Source: Pseudomonadota bacterium (GTDB lineage Bacteria > Pseudomonadota > Gammaproteobacteria > Competibacterales > Competibacteraceae). Taken from it: a DNA stretch of 64,000 nt. A model generated the notes under the pieces. That model saw only the letters and a list, made by a program, of their open reading frames with translations. It was not told the DNA's origin and searched no databases. Each line of letters opens with the position of its first letter. Within the stretch, counting starts at the first letter, position 1. Positions 11,591-23,254 of the stretch are shown here, one piece after another. Where the stretch lies: NCBI GenBank assembly GCA_030917925.1, contig JAUPTV010000149.1:1-64000 (forward strand), written 5' to 3'. Both the position numbers and the translations under genes were made by a program.

Positions 11591-11663
11591 ACCCTTTGAT
11601 TGATTATCAAAGGGAAAGCGCTATCGACAGGCGCAAAACCACTCCGCTAGAGGACACTACACG

Positions 11664-11882
11664 ATGACCGCACTCCTGCAACTCACTGACCAAATCGAGG
11701 CCAGGATCAACGAACTTTACGATCAGGAAGAAGATTTTGAGAATCTGGTTCAAAACGGCTCGCGTGAGGAGGCGCTGAAAGCCGGGATCGACTTGGCGGT
11801 GGTGAAAGCCGGGCTACGGGAGCTAAATCGGGTGGCGGATTGGGTCTTCCGCCTCCAACATGGTCCGGAAACGGCGCTTTGA
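11664..11882 (+). CDS. Small hypothetical protein
   Basis: 72 aa ORF after GAGGACACTACACG; acidic coiled-coil-like sequence; no family recognised. Confidence 0.5.
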   Translation: MTALLQLTDQIEARINELYDQEEDFENLVQNGSREEALKAGIDLAVVKAGLRELNRVADWVFRLQHGPETAL

Positions 11883-11903
11883 CCATCCCTGCCGTCATTC
11901 ACT

Positions 11904-12293
11904 TCAGATCAGTTTCAACAAAATCACCCGCGAAATAGTTGCTTGATCACGCCCGGAACCGGTGAGGTAAGGTACGCAATCAGCGGGTTCAGTAAATGAA
12001 TCAGTGATTTGGAACCATCCTTGGTAAATCCAACGATTTGCGGCTTGCTTGATGAATATCGGAATCGGTGCGGTCTGCCGAGCGAGTAAATCCCCAGCCT
12101 GGCGGACACCAGGGCCGCTGCCGCATAGAATCTCAGTGGGCGCACGAGGATTGAGTTGTGCATCAAGGCAGGCGGCTACAACAATGCCGTCTTTGCGGGG
12201 CAGATAGCTTTGCAGGCTACCGCCGCATTCGGCGTGGATTACTTGGCGTGTGTAGGCAAATCCGAGGATAAAAGTCATTGCGCAGTCTGCCAT
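11904..12293 (-). CDS. Hypothetical protein
   Basis: 129 aa ORF overlapping the 12275..12562 ORF by 19 nt; protein-like composition. Confidence 0.5.
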   Translation of the reverse strand: MADCAMTFILGFAYTRQVIHAECGGSLQSYLPRKDGIVVAACLDAQLNPRAPTEILCGSGPGVRQAGDLLARQTAPIPIFIKQAANRWIYQGWFQITDSFTEPADCVPYLTGSGRDQATISRVILLKLI

Positions 12294-12562
12294 TGCTTAA
12301 CCAAAGCCAGCACATACGAGGCATTAAAGGATAGATCGGCGTAGTCGCTCTTACGAAATGAACCCGTTTCCGTCAATTCATCTAACAAAGCTTTTATTTG
12401 ATCGTATCGTTCGCGGCGAGGTGCACGCGATGAAACTGGGATAAATTCCAGATCATCGCCGATGAGGTTGATATAAAAGGTTTTTTTTCGCCAGATCGTT
12501 TGCAAAGGTTCGCCTTTTAGCGCTCTGGCAAAAACCATAAGGGTTTCGATGTCAGGAATCAT
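12275..12562 (-). CDS. Hypothetical protein
   Basis: 95 aa ORF upstream of and overlapping the 11904..12293 ORF. Confidence 0.5.
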   Translation of the reverse strand: MIPDIETLMVFARALKGEPLQTIWRKKTFYINLIGDDLEFIPVSSRAPRRERYDQIKALLDELTETGSFRKSDYADLSFNASYVLALVKQWQTAQ

Positions 12563-12584
12563 ACAGCACCAACCATCTGATTAA

Positions 12585-13049
12585 TCAGGTAATGTAGTCT
12601 CTTTTAGTGACCATCATAGTGGTCTGGTATTCGATGACCCGTTGATTCCGCTGGTTGTAGGCTTTGTTCTTGTAGATGAACAAGAACTTCTCCGGGTGTT
12701 TCGTTGGGCGCAGCTCAACGACTTCCGCATCCGCCTTGAGGGTATCCCCAAAGAGCACGGGAGAGGTGATCTTCATCTGGTCCACGCCGAGGTAAGCGTA
12801 GATTTCATAGCCGTCCTGGGCCAGCAGTTCAGCGATAGTGTCCGCATGATGGACCAGACCGTCCGCGACGGCAAAAATGATGGGACCGGCTAATGAGCGT
12901 TCCTTGAACCAAGTGCCTTTAGCGTACTCAGCGTTGCTATGCACCGCCATATTGAACCAGGTGAGTTGATGCAGGATGGAGAAATCGCCCACATCCAGTG
13001 TGCGGCATACCCGACAAGGAATTTTGGTGCCTGGAGTGACTTTATTCAT
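12585..13049 (-). CDS. MaoC-like hot-dog dehydratase domain protein
   Basis: LTWFNMAVHSNAEYAKGTWFKERSLAGPIIFAVADGLVHHA..., VLFGDTLKADAEVVELRPT; MaoC/hot-dog pattern. Confidence 0.75.
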   Translation of the reverse strand: MNKVTPGTKIPCRVCRTLDVGDFSILHQLTWFNMAVHSNAEYAKGTWFKERSLAGPIIFAVADGLVHHADTIAELLAQDGYEIYAYLGVDQMKITSPVLFGDTLKADAEVVELRPTKHPEKFLFIYKNKAYNQRNQRVIEYQTTMMVTKRDYIT

Positions 13050-13071
13050 ATATCCCTCTTTCAGTACCTAT

Positions 13072-13455
13072 TCATCGTGATTTAAAAACGCCCATTGCCA
13101 AACACCACCAACCCGCCAGTAATAGCGCCCCGCCGATAGGGGTGATCGCACCCAGCCATTTCACGCTGGTCATACTCAACATATACAGGCTACCCGAGAA
13201 CAACAGGGTTCCCACGACTAATAACCCGCCACCGACATTGATCAACTTGCTTTGCCACTGGGTACTCGCCCAACTAACACCCAGCAGCGCTAGTGCATGG
13301 TACATCTGGTAGCGCACACCAATTTCAAAGACGGCCAGCATTTCGGCATTGAGGTGATTTTTGAGGCCATGCGCACCAAAAGCGCCCGCCGCCACGGCAA
13401 TAAAAGCTGAACAGGCCGCTAGAATAAAAAATACTCGGGACATCGAGTTTTGCAC
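13072..13455 (-). CDS. DUF423 family small membrane protein
   Basis: AAGAFGAHGLKNHL, RYQMYHALALL, GTLLFSGSLYMLS, ITPIGGALLLAGW. Confidence 0.85.
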   Translation of the reverse strand: MQNSMSRVFFILAACSAFIAVAAGAFGAHGLKNHLNAEMLAVFEIGVRYQMYHALALLGVSWASTQWQSKLINVGGGLLVVGTLLFSGSLYMLSMTSVKWLGAITPIGGALLLAGWWCLAMGVFKSR

Positions 13456-13464
13456 CGCGAATTC

Positions 13465-14070
13465 TCACCGATTTTTCAGCGTGGCCGTCTTAAAGAGATC
13501 AGTCATCAGCACTTGGCGTAAACCCGGTTTCAATTCAAAGGTTTGACCCGCAGCAAGACTACCGACCACATCAACCGCTAAATAAAACCCGCAACGGCCG
13601 GTTTGAACCATGGTCTTCGCAGCATAGCGATCACCCATGATGGAATTCAATTTGTAGCAGGGTTCACGCGGCTGCGTAACGCGCAAAACGCAATTTGGAA
13701 AGTGTAGTTCATCGCCTACAAATAAGGCTTCTTCGAGCAAACCCGACAAGGTTAGATTTTCACCGAAGCTTCCATAGGGTAAATTGGGCGATAATCCCCG
13801 TGATCTTCTTTGTTCCTGCCAGAATGCATAGTGTTCAGAGGGATAGGCATACACGGCTTTTGCAAGACCACCGTGTACGGTTAAATCCGCTTGCTCATCA
13901 CCGTCAATGCCCATTTTATGGACACTAACTACGCCTTCGACGGCCTGTTTTTTAATACCGCTCATAACACGCTTATTGTTAATTTGCAGCGGCTGAACAG
14001 TACCGGTTTGTATACTTAAAATTTTGTAATTTTGGCTCATAAAAATAATATAGACTACTAATGTTAGCAA
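13465..14070 (-). CDS. MOSC domain-containing protein (YiiM-like)
   Basis: GDEQADLTVHGGLAKAVYAYPSEHYAFW, GSFGENLTLSGL, TQPREPCYKL. Confidence 0.85.
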   Translation of the reverse strand: MLTLVVYIIFMSQNYKILSIQTGTVQPLQINNKRVMSGIKKQAVEGVVSVHKMGIDGDEQADLTVHGGLAKAVYAYPSEHYAFWQEQRRSRGLSPNLPYGSFGENLTLSGLLEEALFVGDELHFPNCVLRVTQPREPCYKLNSIMGDRYAAKTMVQTGRCGFYLAVDVVGSLAAGQTFELKPGLRQVLMTDLFKTATLKNR

Positions 14071-14111
14071 GAATAATATGCGGATAATGAGTATTAAAAA
14101 TATCTATGCCA

Positions 14112-14567
14112 TTAGAAAATATCGAGAAGCTCCCATTTGTTTAGCCATTGTTCTAATCGGCTTTCTTCGATGGCGTGGTGGCTAGAATTATCATTTTCTG
14201 CACGGTGTCCGTCGTGCTTTTGTAGGTATTTTTTGTGTGCTTCATGAATATCGTTACGAATCCATCTATCAGGCACAATCCAGTATTTAGGCGGTCCGCT
14301 AAAATCTACGAACACCCAATAACTGTTTATGTTAGTTAAATTTGATGGCACATTGGCGGGTTGGGCTTCATCGGTGGTTGTGTGCCAACGCCCCTTTTGT
14401 TTGGTCTTAATTCGGAGTTCAACTGTACGGTCGTTGCTCGAATTGGTCACGAGTAAATAAGTTTTTCGTGTTCCATATGAACTAGAAGTAACAGAGACTG
14501 CGCCTCGTCTCAGCAATTCTGCTTCAACATGCTGTCGGCCTTGGCGATTAAGTTCGTGGCTGTTCAT
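14112..14567 (-). CDS. Hypothetical protein, possible nuclease-like fold
   Basis: 151 aa ORF; VELRIKTKQKGRWH...YWVFVDFSG...YWIVPDRW arrangement; weak. Confidence 0.45.
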   Translation of the reverse strand: MNSHELNRQGRQHVEAELLRRGAVSVTSSSYGTRKTYLLVTNSSNDRTVELRIKTKQKGRWHTTTDEAQPANVPSNLTNINSYWVFVDFSGPPKYWIVPDRWIRNDIHEAHKKYLQKHDGHRAENDNSSHHAIEESRLEQWLNKWELLDIF

Positions 14568-14576
14568 AGAAGCAAA

Positions 14577-14849
14577 CTAACCTGTTTTTCTAACAAGGTA
14601 CAAGCCTCGTTTAATTTTTTCAAAAATCGGTTCACCTTCACCGTGCAGCACACAAAAACATGAACCTTTATTTGTATGGTTAATACAATGATCTGATGGA
14701 TAAATAAACTGGGAATCATGCGTTAAATTTGGAGTATTAAAGGTAATTTTAGCGATTTCATGCGTTCTTAATTGCCTACCTTGATAAGGCTCCATTGCCA
14801 CCTTTAGATCGTTATGAAATCTGCTTACGGTTTTTGTCCATCCGTTCAT
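14577..14849 (-). CDS. Hypothetical protein
   Basis: 90 aa ORF immediately upstream of the 14112..14567 ORF. Confidence 0.45.
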   Translation of the reverse strand: MNGWTKTVSRFHNDLKVAMEPYQGRQLRTHEIAKITFNTPNLTHDSQFIYPSDHCINHTNKGSCFCVLHGEGEPIFEKIKRGLYLVRKTG

Positions 14850-15340
14850 TTAGTAATCTCCAAAGGAAAATCGGGGAACAGAGTTGAATGTTCCTTTTGA
14901 CTATCGCGACTAAAAAATGTGATCCGTCCTTCAGGATCGCAAAGCCAGACTTCCAGTGCGCCTTGCTCAAAATAAAGTTGCCGCTTGGTCCGCATTTCCC
15001 GTCCGATGTTGGCGGAGGACAGCACTTCAACACACACTTCCGGCGCGATGGAACATTCAGTTTCTGACCAAATCGTCGCTACCCGTTCCGGCGATGCCCA
15101 TGCGACATCAGCGACTTTAGTGCCTTTACGGGTCGCAATAGCGCATTCCACTATCGCTTTCCCGGTTGGAGCGAGCGTCTGCAACCGATAAGCCATGTCA
15201 CCTTGATAAATTGAATGGTAGACCTTGGTGGGTGCCATAATAATTTTCCCGGTTTCATCCAGTTCAATCTTGAAGGGCAGATTCTGCAACGCCGGGTGTT
15301 CACACACTTCTAGCCAGTTCATAACGTTGCCTTTATTCAT
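14846..15340 (-). CDS. Uma2 family endonuclease (DUF820)
   Basis: [17 protein letters not shown]...[18 protein letters not shown]...[47 protein letters not shown]. Confidence 0.88.
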   Translation of the reverse strand: MNKGNVMNWLEVCEHPALQNLPFKIELDETGKIIMAPTKVYHSIYQGDMAYRLQTLAPTGKAIVECAIATRKGTKVADVAWASPERVATIWSETECSIAPEVCVEVLSSANIGREMRTKRQLYFEQGALEVWLCDPEGRITFFSRDSQKEHSTLFPDFPLEITK

Positions 15341-15394
15341 AATGTTAGCGCAAAACCTCCCATCTTTAAAAAAGAGGGGAGGGGTGATTAGGTA

Positions 15395-16834
15395 TTACAC
15401 CGGTAATTCCGAATGGCCCATCAGGAACTCATCGACCGCATGGGCGCATTGCCGACCCTCGCGAATGGCCCAGACGATCAGTGATTGGCCCCGACGCATG
15501 TCGCCCGCCGTGAAAACCTTGTTGAGAGAAGTCTGGTAATCCTGGGTATCGGCGCGAATGTTGCCGCGTTCGTCCAGAGCGACGCCCAGTTCCTGCAACA
15601 GACCTTCGTGAATCGGGTGGACAAAGCCCATCGCCAGCAGGACCAGTTCGGCGGGAAGTTCCCACTCACTGTCGGGGACCTCAACCATAGTCTGTCGGCC
15701 ATTGACTGCACGCCATTCCAGTCGGGCAATCCGAAGGGCGGTTAATCGGCCCTCAGTGCCCACAAACGCCTTGGTCGTCACCGACCAGTCACGCTCACAG
15801 CCTTCTTCATGCGACGTTGAAGTGCGCAGTTTCAGCGGCCAGTTGGGCCAGGTCAGCAACTTGTTTTCATCGGCGGGTGGCTTGGGCATGATTTCCAGTT
15901 GCGTGACCGAACGTGCCCCTTGCCGAACCGAGGTGCCTACACAGTCGGAACCGGTATCGCCGCCGCCGATGACCACGACGTGCTTGTCGGTGGCGAGAAT
16001 GTCCTGTTCAGCCGGAATTTTCTGGCCCGCGATGCGCCGGTTTTGCTGCGTCAAAAACTCCATCGCGTAATGGACGCCCTGGAGTTCCCGTCCCGGCGCG
16101 GGCAAATCGCGGGGCTGTTCGGAACCGCCCGCCAGCACCACAGCATCGAATTCCGCCAGCAATCGCCGCGCCGGAATATCCGTGCCGACATGGCTGTTGG
16201 GACGGAATTCCACGCCTTCCGCCTGCATCTGCGCCAGTCGCCGGTCAATCAGCGAAGTCTCCAACTTGAAGTCGGGAATGCCGTAGCGCAACAGGCCGCC
16301 AATCCGGTCATTCTTCTCGAAGACCACAACCCAGTGACCCGCCCGCGCCAATTGTTGCGCACAGGCCAGCCCGGCCGGACCCGAACCGACGATGGCGACC
16401 CGTTTACCGGTGCGGCGGGCCGCGATCTGCGGCATGACCCAGCCTTCCGCCCAGCCCTTGTCAATAATGGCGCACTCAATGTCCTTGATCGTCACCGATT
16501 CGTCATTGAAATTGAGTGTGCAGGCGGCTTCGCACGGTGCGGGACAAATCCGCCCGGTGAATTCCGGGAAGTTGTTAGTGGAATGCAATACTTCCAGCGC
16601 CTCTCGCCAGTTGCCCCGATACACCAGATCATTCCAGTCGGGAATGATGTTATGCACCGGACAGCCGCGATGGCAGTAGGGGATGCCGCAATCCATGCAG
16701 CGGGCGGCCTGTTCACGAACGCCCGGTTCCGGTAGGGGAACCACGAAATCGCGAAAGTGCTTAACCCGCTCTTCAATCGGCGCGTAGCCGTGATCATGGC
16801 GGGTGATTTCCAGAAAACCAGTGGGCTTACCCAT
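15395..16834 (-). CDS. gltD: Glutamate synthase small subunit
   Basis: [80 protein letters not shown]. Confidence 0.96.
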   Translation of the reverse strand: MGKPTGFLEITRHDHGYAPIEERVKHFRDFVVPLPEPGVREQAARCMDCGIPYCHRGCPVHNIIPDWNDLVYRGNWREALEVLHSTNNFPEFTGRICPAPCEAACTLNFNDESVTIKDIECAIIDKGWAEGWVMPQIAARRTGKRVAIVGSGPAGLACAQQLARAGHWVVVFEKNDRIGGLLRYGIPDFKLETSLIDRRLAQMQAEGVEFRPNSHVGTDIPARRLLAEFDAVVLAGGSEQPRDLPAPGRELQGVHYAMEFLTQQNRRIAGQKIPAEQDILATDKHVVVIGGGDTGSDCVGTSVRQGARSVTQLEIMPKPPADENKLLTWPNWPLKLRTSTSHEEGCERDWSVTTKAFVGTEGRLTALRIARLEWRAVNGRQTMVEVPDSEWELPAELVLLAMGFVHPIHEGLLQELGVALDERGNIRADTQDYQTSLNKVFTAGDMRRGQSLIVWAIREGRQCAHAVDEFLMGHSELPV

Positions 16835-16857
16835 AACTCTTTAACCTTTAACCTTAA

Positions 16858-19800
16858 TTACGCCGCAACACTGGCTTGTTCAGCCGGAATGATGCACGCC
16901 TTGGCCTGTTGTTGCCGCAGATCCTGAAGGGCGCGTCGGTAATCAAGCGGCATGACTTTGACAAATTTTGGCAGCAGTTCGCGCCAGTGCTCCAGCACCC
17001 GTTTGGCGAGTTCGCTACCCGTGTAGACCGCATGGCGGGCGACCAGTATCTGGAGCCGTTGGGCGTCGTACCTTAAGCCGGCTTCAGGCAGTTCGGCGTT
17101 CGCCAGACCGCTCCAGTCATCGTGCAGGACGTGGACCTTCAGGGTGTCTTCCTGATCGCTCAACGCTTCCAGAGCGACCATCGCCTTATTCGCACGGAGG
17201 GCGAAATGGCCATCTTCATCCAATACATAGGCCACACCGCCGCTCATCCCCGCCGCGAAGTTGCGGCCCGTTGCGCCCAGTACGACCACCACGCCACCGG
17301 TCATGTATTCGCAGCCGTGATCGCCAGTGCCTTCGACGACTGCCAAGGCTCCGGAGTTGCGAACGCCAAAGCGTTCTCCGGCGACGCCACGGAAGTAGCA
17401 TTCGCCGGCAATGGCACCATACAGCACGGTGTTGCCGACAATGATATTCTCTTCGGCGCACAGGCGACTGACCGGGGAAGGGGTAATAATGATGCGACCG
17501 CCGGAAAGACCTTTGCCAACATAGTCATTGGCCTGGCCAGTCAAATCGAGCGTCACGCCCCGGGCCAGGAACGCGCCGAAGCTTTGCCCAGCGGTCCCGG
17601 TCAGATGGATATGAATCGTGTCGTCGGGTAACCCGGCATGGCCGTAACGCCGGGCTACCTGGCCGGATAGCATCGCGCCGGTGGTACGGTCGGTGTTGCA
17701 AATGGGCGTCTCGATCCGCACCGCCTGACCGGCATCCAGCGCGGGCCGGGCCTGGTCAATGAGTTGGTGATCCAGCGCACCGTCCAAACCGTGGTTCTGC
17801 TCTTCGCAGTGGTAGACCGCAACGCCGGGATCAGCCGGTGGGGTGGCCAACAGGCGACTGAAGTCGAGTCCACGGGCTTTCCAGTGGTGAATGGCGCGGC
17901 GCATATCCAGCTTGTCAGTACGGCCAATCATTTCATCAAAGGTGCGGAAGCCGAGTTGCGCCATCAGTTCCCGGACTTCCTCAATCAGGAAAGTGAAGAA
18001 GTTGATGACGTGGGCCGGTTGGCCGGGAAACCGCTTGCGCAGTTCCTCATCCTGGGTGGCGACGCCGACCGGGCAGGTGTTGAGGTGGCATTTGCGCATC
18101 ATGATGCAACCAGCGGCGATCAACGCCCCGGTGCCGAAGCCGAACTCGTCGGCCCCCAGCAACGCGCCAATGATGATGTCGCGGCCGGTCCGTAACCCAC
18201 CGTCCACCTGAACCGCAATGCGGCCCCGCAATAAATTACGCACCAGCGTCTGATGCGTTTCCGCCAGACCAATTTCCCAGGGCGAACCGGCGTTCTGGAT
18301 CGAAGTGATCGGGCTGGCACCGGTGCCGCCATCTTCGCCGGAAATGGTGACGTGATCGGCATGTGCTTTGGCGACGCCAGCGGCGACCGTGCCCACCCCG
18401 ATTTCCGAAACCAGTTTGACGCTGATCAGGGCTTTGGGATTGACGTTCTTCAGGTCGAAAATCAGTTGCGCCAGGTCTTCAATGGAGTAAATGTCATGAT
18501 GTGGTGGTGGGGAAATCAGGCCAACACCCGGAGTGGAATGGCGGACCTTGGCGATCCAGTCGTTGACCTTGTGACCGGGCAACTGGCCACCTTCGCCGGG
18601 CTTGGCACCCTGAGCCATCTTGATTTGCAGGATATCGGCGTTCACCAGATATTCCGCGGTCACGCCGAACCGGCCCGATGCGACCTGCTTGATCGCGGAA
18701 CGGGTGGAGTCGCCATTGTCCAGTGGCGTATAACGCACCGGGTCTTCGCCGCCTTCGCCGGTGTTGGATTTGGCACCCATCCGGTTCATGGCGATGGCCA
18801 GCGTGGTGTGCGCTTCCCAGGAGATCGAGCCAAAGGACATCGCGCCGGTGGCCAGGCGCCGCACGATGTCGCTGGCGGGTTCCACTTCATCGAGCGACAA
18901 CGGGTCATTCGCGAAGCGGAACTCAAACAGGCCGCGCAGATTGCGCAGATGATCGCGCTGGTCGTTCATGGTCCGGCTGTAGACCTTGAACTGTTCGTAG
19001 TCGCCGGAACGGACCGCGTGTTGCAGCAGGGCAATGGTTTCCGGGGTCCAGGCGTGTTCTTCGCCGCGCAGCCGGTAAGCCAGTTCGCCGCCGACATCCA
19101 GGTGATGGCGATAGATGGGCGCATCGCCGAACGCCTGCCGGTGGCGGCGCACCGTTTCCTGGGCGACTTCACCCAGACCGATGCCTTCGATGACGCCTTG
19201 CGTCCCGGTGAAATAGTGGTCGATAAACTCACTGGCCAAGCCAACTGCTTCAAAAATCTGGGCGCCACAGTAGGACTGATAGGTGGAGATGCCCATCTTG
19301 GACATCACTTTCAAAATGCCCTTGGAAATCGCCTTGGTGTAGTGTTCGTGAGCCTCGACCTCGGTCATCCGGGGCGTCAGGTGCGGCAGACTGGATGAAA
19401 TCGTGTCGAAGGCCAGCCATGGATTGATGGCTTCCGCGCCGTAACCGGCCAGCAGGCAGAAGTCGTGAACCCGCTTGGCTTCGCCGGTTTCCACGACCAG
19501 CCCGACTTCAGTGCGCAGACCGGTGCGGATGAGATGGTGGTGAACGGCAGCCGTGGCGAGCAGGGCGGGAATGGCGATATGGTCAGCGTCCATCGCCCGG
19601 TCGGAAAGAATCAGGATATTTTCGCCTTGCCGCACCACGTCGGCGGCTTCGCGGCATAAATCTTCCAGGGCGCGGGCCATACCTTCCGCGCCGCGTTCGA
19701 CCGGGTAACAGATACTCAGCGTGGCGGTGCGGAAGGCGCGGTCGACGTGGTATTCAATCCGGCGGATGCGCTCCAGGTCGATATTGTCGAGAATGGGGCG

Positions 19801-21507
19801 CTTTACCTCCAGCCGTTTGTGAGTCCCGCCGCTTTTCAAATCCAGCAGGTTGGGACGCGGGCCGATGAACGAGACCAGCGACATCACCAGTTCTTCGCGG
19901 ATCGGGTCAATCGGCGGGTTGGTGACCTGGGCGAATTTCTGCTTGAAATAGTCAGCCAGCAGTTTGGGGCGATTGGACAGCACCGCAGGCGGGGTGTCGC
20001 GGCCCATGGAACCAATCGGGTCTTCGCTGCTGATGGCCATGGGCGTCAGAAAGGCGCGCACGTCTTCCTGGGTATAGCCAAAGGCTTGCTGGCGATGCAA
20101 CAGGGTCTGCGGGTCGGGAGCCATGGGGCCGACTTCCGACGGCAAATCTTTCAAATGAATCTGCGTGGCGTCCAGCCAGGTCTGGTAGGGATGGGCGGAA
20201 GCGAGTTGATCCTTGATCTCGCTGTCGTCGATGATTCGTCCCTGCTCCAGATCGATCAGCAACATCTTGCCGGGTTGCAGCCGCCATTTTTTGACAATCT
20301 TCTCTTCGGGGATTGACAGCACGCCGCTTTCTGAGGCGAGAATCACCTGGTCATCGTCGGTTACCAGATAGCGGGCCGGACGCAGGCCATTGCGGTCAAG
20401 AGTGGCACCAATATAGCGCCCGTCGGTGAAGGCGACAGCGGCGGGACCATCCCAGGGTTCCATCAAAGCCGCGTGATATTCGTAGAAGGCGCGCCGGTTG
20501 GCGTCCATCAACGGGTTGTCGGACCAGGCTTCCGGGATCAGCATCATCATGGCATGAGGCAGGGAGTAGCCGCCAGCCAGCAACAGTTCCAGCGCATTGT
20601 CGAGGGTGGCGGAATCGGACGCGCCATCGCCGATCAAGGGCCATAATTTTTCCAGATCTGCGCCGAGCAGTTTGGACGCCATGTTATGCCGGCGGGCCAG
20701 CATCCAGTTGATATTGCCGCGCAGCGTGTTGATTTCGCCGTTATGGCACAGGTAGCGGAACGGATGCGCCAGCGCCCAGGAAGGAAATGTGTTGGTGGAG
20801 AAGCGCTGATGCACCAAAGCCAGCGCCGATTCCATCCGGGGGTCGCGCAATTCCGGGTAGTAGACGCCGATATTCCGGGCCAGAATCATGCCCTTGTAGA
20901 TGATCGTGCGGGCGGACAGGGAGGCCATGTAGAACTGTTCGCGACCGAGCAACTCGCGGTCCCAGATGGCGTGATGGGCTACTTTGCGGATGACGAACAG
21001 TTTACGCTCGAAGGCGTTGGTATCGGGGCAATTCGTACCGCGTTTGATGAAGGCCTGGCGAATAACCGGCTCGGAGGAGCGGACGCTGCGGCCCAGACAG
21101 GAGTTATCCGTGGCCACGTCGCGCCAGCCCAGCAGAATCTGTCCTTCGGCGGCGATGGCCTGCTCCAGGGCCGCCTCACTCTGGGCGCGGGCGTGTTGAT
21201 CGCGGGGCAGGAAGACCATCCCGACCGCGTAATCGCCAGGCGGCGGCAGTTCGATGCCCAGTTCGGCACATTCGGCGCGCAGGAATCCGTCGGGAATCTG
21301 GATCAGGACGCCTGCGCCGTCGCCAGCCAGTGGGTCAGCGCCAACCGCGCCGCGATGACTCAGATTAGCGAGGATTTCCAGACCCTGGCGGATCGGCTGA
21401 TGGCTTTTGCGGTTTTTGATATCAACGACGAAGCCGATGCCGCAGGCGTCATGTTCATTACGCGGGTCGTAGAGACCCTCGGCAGGGGGCAGGCAGGCAA
21501 TGCTCAT
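16858..21507 (-). CDS. gltB: Glutamate synthase large subunit
   Basis: 1549 aa; N-terminal CGIGFVVDI Ntn amidotransferase; [20 protein letters not shown]-like [14 protein letters not shown]. Confidence 0.97.
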   Translation of the reverse strand: MSIACLPPAEGLYDPRNEHDACGIGFVVDIKNRKSHQPIRQGLEILANLSHRGAVGADPLAGDGAGVLIQIPDGFLRAECAELGIELPPPGDYAVGMVFLPRDQHARAQSEAALEQAIAAEGQILLGWRDVATDNSCLGRSVRSSEPVIRQAFIKRGTNCPDTNAFERKLFVIRKVAHHAIWDRELLGREQFYMASLSARTIIYKGMILARNIGVYYPELRDPRMESALALVHQRFSTNTFPSWALAHPFRYLCHNGEINTLRGNINWMLARRHNMASKLLGADLEKLWPLIGDGASDSATLDNALELLLAGGYSLPHAMMMLIPEAWSDNPLMDANRRAFYEYHAALMEPWDGPAAVAFTDGRYIGATLDRNGLRPARYLVTDDDQVILASESGVLSIPEEKIVKKWRLQPGKMLLIDLEQGRIIDDSEIKDQLASAHPYQTWLDATQIHLKDLPSEVGPMAPDPQTLLHRQQAFGYTQEDVRAFLTPMAISSEDPIGSMGRDTPPAVLSNRPKLLADYFKQKFAQVTNPPIDPIREELVMSLVSFIGPRPNLLDLKSGGTHKRLEVKRPILDNIDLERIRRIEYHVDRAFRTATLSICYPVERGAEGMARALEDLCREAADVVRQGENILILSDRAMDADHIAIPALLATAAVHHHLIRTGLRTEVGLVVETGEAKRVHDFCLLAGYGAEAINPWLAFDTISSSLPHLTPRMTEVEAHEHYTKAISKGILKVMSKMGISTYQSYCGAQIFEAVGLASEFIDHYFTGTQGVIEGIGLGEVAQETVRRHRQAFGDAPIYRHHLDVGGELAYRLRGEEHAWTPETIALLQHAVRSGDYEQFKVYSRTMNDQRDHLRNLRGLFEFRFANDPLSLDEVEPASDIVRRLATGAMSFGSISWEAHTTLAIAMNRMGAKSNTGEGGEDPVRYTPLDNGDSTRSAIKQVASGRFGVTAEYLVNADILQIKMAQGAKPGEGGQLPGHKVNDWIAKVRHSTPGVGLISPPPHHDIYSIEDLAQLIFDLKNVNPKALISVKLVSEIGVGTVAAGVAKAHADHVTISGEDGGTGASPITSIQNAGSPWEIGLAETHQTLVRNLLRGRIAVQVDGGLRTGRDIIIGALLGADEFGFGTGALIAAGCIMMRKCHLNTCPVGVATQDEELRKRFPGQPAHVINFFTFLIEEVRELMAQLGFRTFDEMIGRTDKLDMRRAIHHWKARGLDFSRLLATPPADPGVAVYHCEEQNHGLDGALDHQLIDQARPALDAGQAVRIETPICNTDRTTGAMLSGQVARRYGHAGLPDDTIHIHLTGTAGQSFGAFLARGVTLDLTGQANDYVGKGLSGGRIIITPSPVSRLCAEENIIVGNTVLYGAIAGECYFRGVAGERFGVRNSGALAVVEGTGDHGCEYMTGGVVVVLGATGRNFAAGMSGGVAYVLDEDGHFALRANKAMVALEALSDQEDTLKVHVLHDDWSGLANAELPEAGLRYDAQRLQILVARHAVYTGSELAKRVLEHWRELLPKFVKVMPLDYRRALQDLRQQQAKACIIPAEQASVAA

Positions 21508-21839
21508 AAACGGCGTTCCTCAAAATTTAAGGCTAGATGCTAAAGATTAAAGGTTAAAAGCCGAAGGTTAAAGGCTTAAAGCGCAGGGCGAGCGGTTTTT
21601 TGGCGGTAAGCCTTGAATCTTGAGCCAGGTATAGCAGCGTCGCCGGCGTTGTCGAACCGACCGGCCAGCGACGAAAGGGGCAATCGAAGACCACACAACG
21701 CACATTCCACCGCGCCGCTGGCAGACGCCACATGCTGTCAGCCAAACACTGACAGTAAATTCAGACAACTTCCGATACACACTGCTTTTTCATTAAGGTA
21801 AGTTGTCGTTGCTGTTTTGTAGAGCTGCATTTGAATAAC

Positions 21840-21905
21840 GCCCGTGCCGGCTTGCATCCTGACACCCCATCACTTTTTGCCGGAATCCCACACGGGCATT
21901 TTTTT
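21840..21905 (+). terminator. Plus-strand hairpin with a T7 tract and no assigned upstream gene
   Basis: GCCCGTG(21840-21846)/CACGGGC(21891-21897), inner CCGGC/GCCGG, followed by ATTTTTTT; neighbouring genes are on the minus strand. Confidence 0.5.
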
Positions 21906-21940
21906 GCTACCGTGGACTTTCACCAGCGAGAAATCCCATT

Positions 21941-23110
21941 TCATTCCTTAAGCCGATGACGCTCCATCGCCTCATGCCAATCCTTCTCTTCAGCGTGTAA
22001 ATACAGGCCCGTCGTGTCAATCCGGGCATGGCGGGCGTTGCGCTGCAAGAATTGCAGGTCGATGCCCGCATCCGCTTGGTGAGTAATACTGGTATGGCGG
22101 AACCAGTGCGTTGATGCTTTCCGCAACTTGCCCGCCTGATACGGATCGGTCGGTTCCAACCGTGTCGCTGCCTTGGCCACCAAGTCCTTGATGATTCGGT
22201 AAATCATGTTGTCGCCAATCCCGCCGGTGCCTTTGAGGTTCATAATCAACGGGGTGGATTCTTCCGGAGCGGGCAGGGCGGGGAGACCGTAGAAGCGGCG
22301 ATAATCGCTCAGGGCATCGAGCATGTCCTGATTGACCGGCACCCGGGCTTCCTTGCGGCCCTTGCCAATCACTTGCCACCACCAGCGCCCGCGCACCCGG
22401 ACAAAACTGCCCATGGTGTGTTCAGCCACTTCGCTGACCCGGGGACCCATCAGATAAAGCAGGGCCACCAGATAGCGGGCGCGAGTGTAGTGCTGATGAT
22501 CCCGTTCGGTGTCACGAGGCAGTGCTTCCACCGCATCCAGCAAGGCTTGCCATTGATCGTGTTCCAGAAACCGCTCGACTTGGCGCAAAGGTTGTGCGCT
22601 GTGGACGCGCCGCCGAGCCAGTGACAGGGGATTGCCCGCTAAATAACCGGCCTTGACCAGATAGCTGAACAGGGAATTGATAATCAACATCGCCTGTTTG
22701 CGGCTGGTAGGTTGCAGCGGACCTAGAAACGGCCGCCACCGACCATCAAGGCGGGGAACGCGGGGTCCGCACCAGCGATCATGCGGTTGGGGATTGGCCA
22801 GGAAGGTTTCGTAGAGGATGCAATCTTCGCGGGTCAGGCTGGATAGCGGCTTGTCACGCTCCAGCAAGGCCCATAACAACAGACGCTCAGCTTCCTTGCG
22901 ATAATTGCGCAAGGTTTGCGGCGAATCATGGAACTCCGCCAGCCAGACGCGCACCGCGTCGAGGTCGTTATTGGCGGCGAGCTGACAAACCACCTCCGGG
23001 CCAGCGCGATTGCCACCAGTGCGACCGTCCAACACGTCCAGAGTCCGCAGGCGTTCCAGGGGAACAGGGTAGGGGAGGGAGATCGTCGGGGAGAGAGTGG
23101 TGCTGCTCAT
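21941..23110 (-). CDS. Tyrosine-type site-specific recombinase/integrase
   Basis: 389 aa; N-terminal SAM-like domain; LLYLMGPRVSEV, HWFRHTSITHQADAG, NARHARIDTTGLYLH catalytic motifs. Confidence 0.9.
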   Translation of the reverse strand: MSSTTLSPTISLPYPVPLERLRTLDVLDGRTGGNRAGPEVVCQLAANNDLDAVRVWLAEFHDSPQTLRNYRKEAERLLLWALLERDKPLSSLTREDCILYETFLANPQPHDRWCGPRVPRLDGRWRPFLGPLQPTSRKQAMLIINSLFSYLVKAGYLAGNPLSLARRRVHSAQPLRQVERFLEHDQWQALLDAVEALPRDTERDHQHYTRARYLVALLYLMGPRVSEVAEHTMGSFVRVRGRWWWQVIGKGRKEARVPVNQDMLDALSDYRRFYGLPALPAPEESTPLIMNLKGTGGIGDNMIYRIIKDLVAKAATRLEPTDPYQAGKLRKASTHWFRHTSITHQADAGIDLQFLQRNARHARIDTTGLYLHAEEKDWHEAMERHRLKE

Positions 23111-23254
23111 TGGGGAATCGGCATTCTCGCAGATGGGGGTTTAATCGCCTATGATTAGGCCAGTGCAGCCTGCCTTGGGTATGCTGTAGACAGTATAAAT
23201 CAGGGGTGAGTAGCCAGTCGCTAACTCATCACGCACTACGAATCACTGGAGAAT

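Noticed and set aside
11591-11663. TPP riboswitch associated with thiM
   Set aside because: thiM overlaps guaC and no conserved thi-box sequence was seen.
21530-21590. Short AAGGTTAAA tandem motifs upstream of gltB, similar to the gltB-gltD spacer
   Set aside because: Low-complexity similarity; insufficient to call a regulatory element or a defined repeat family.
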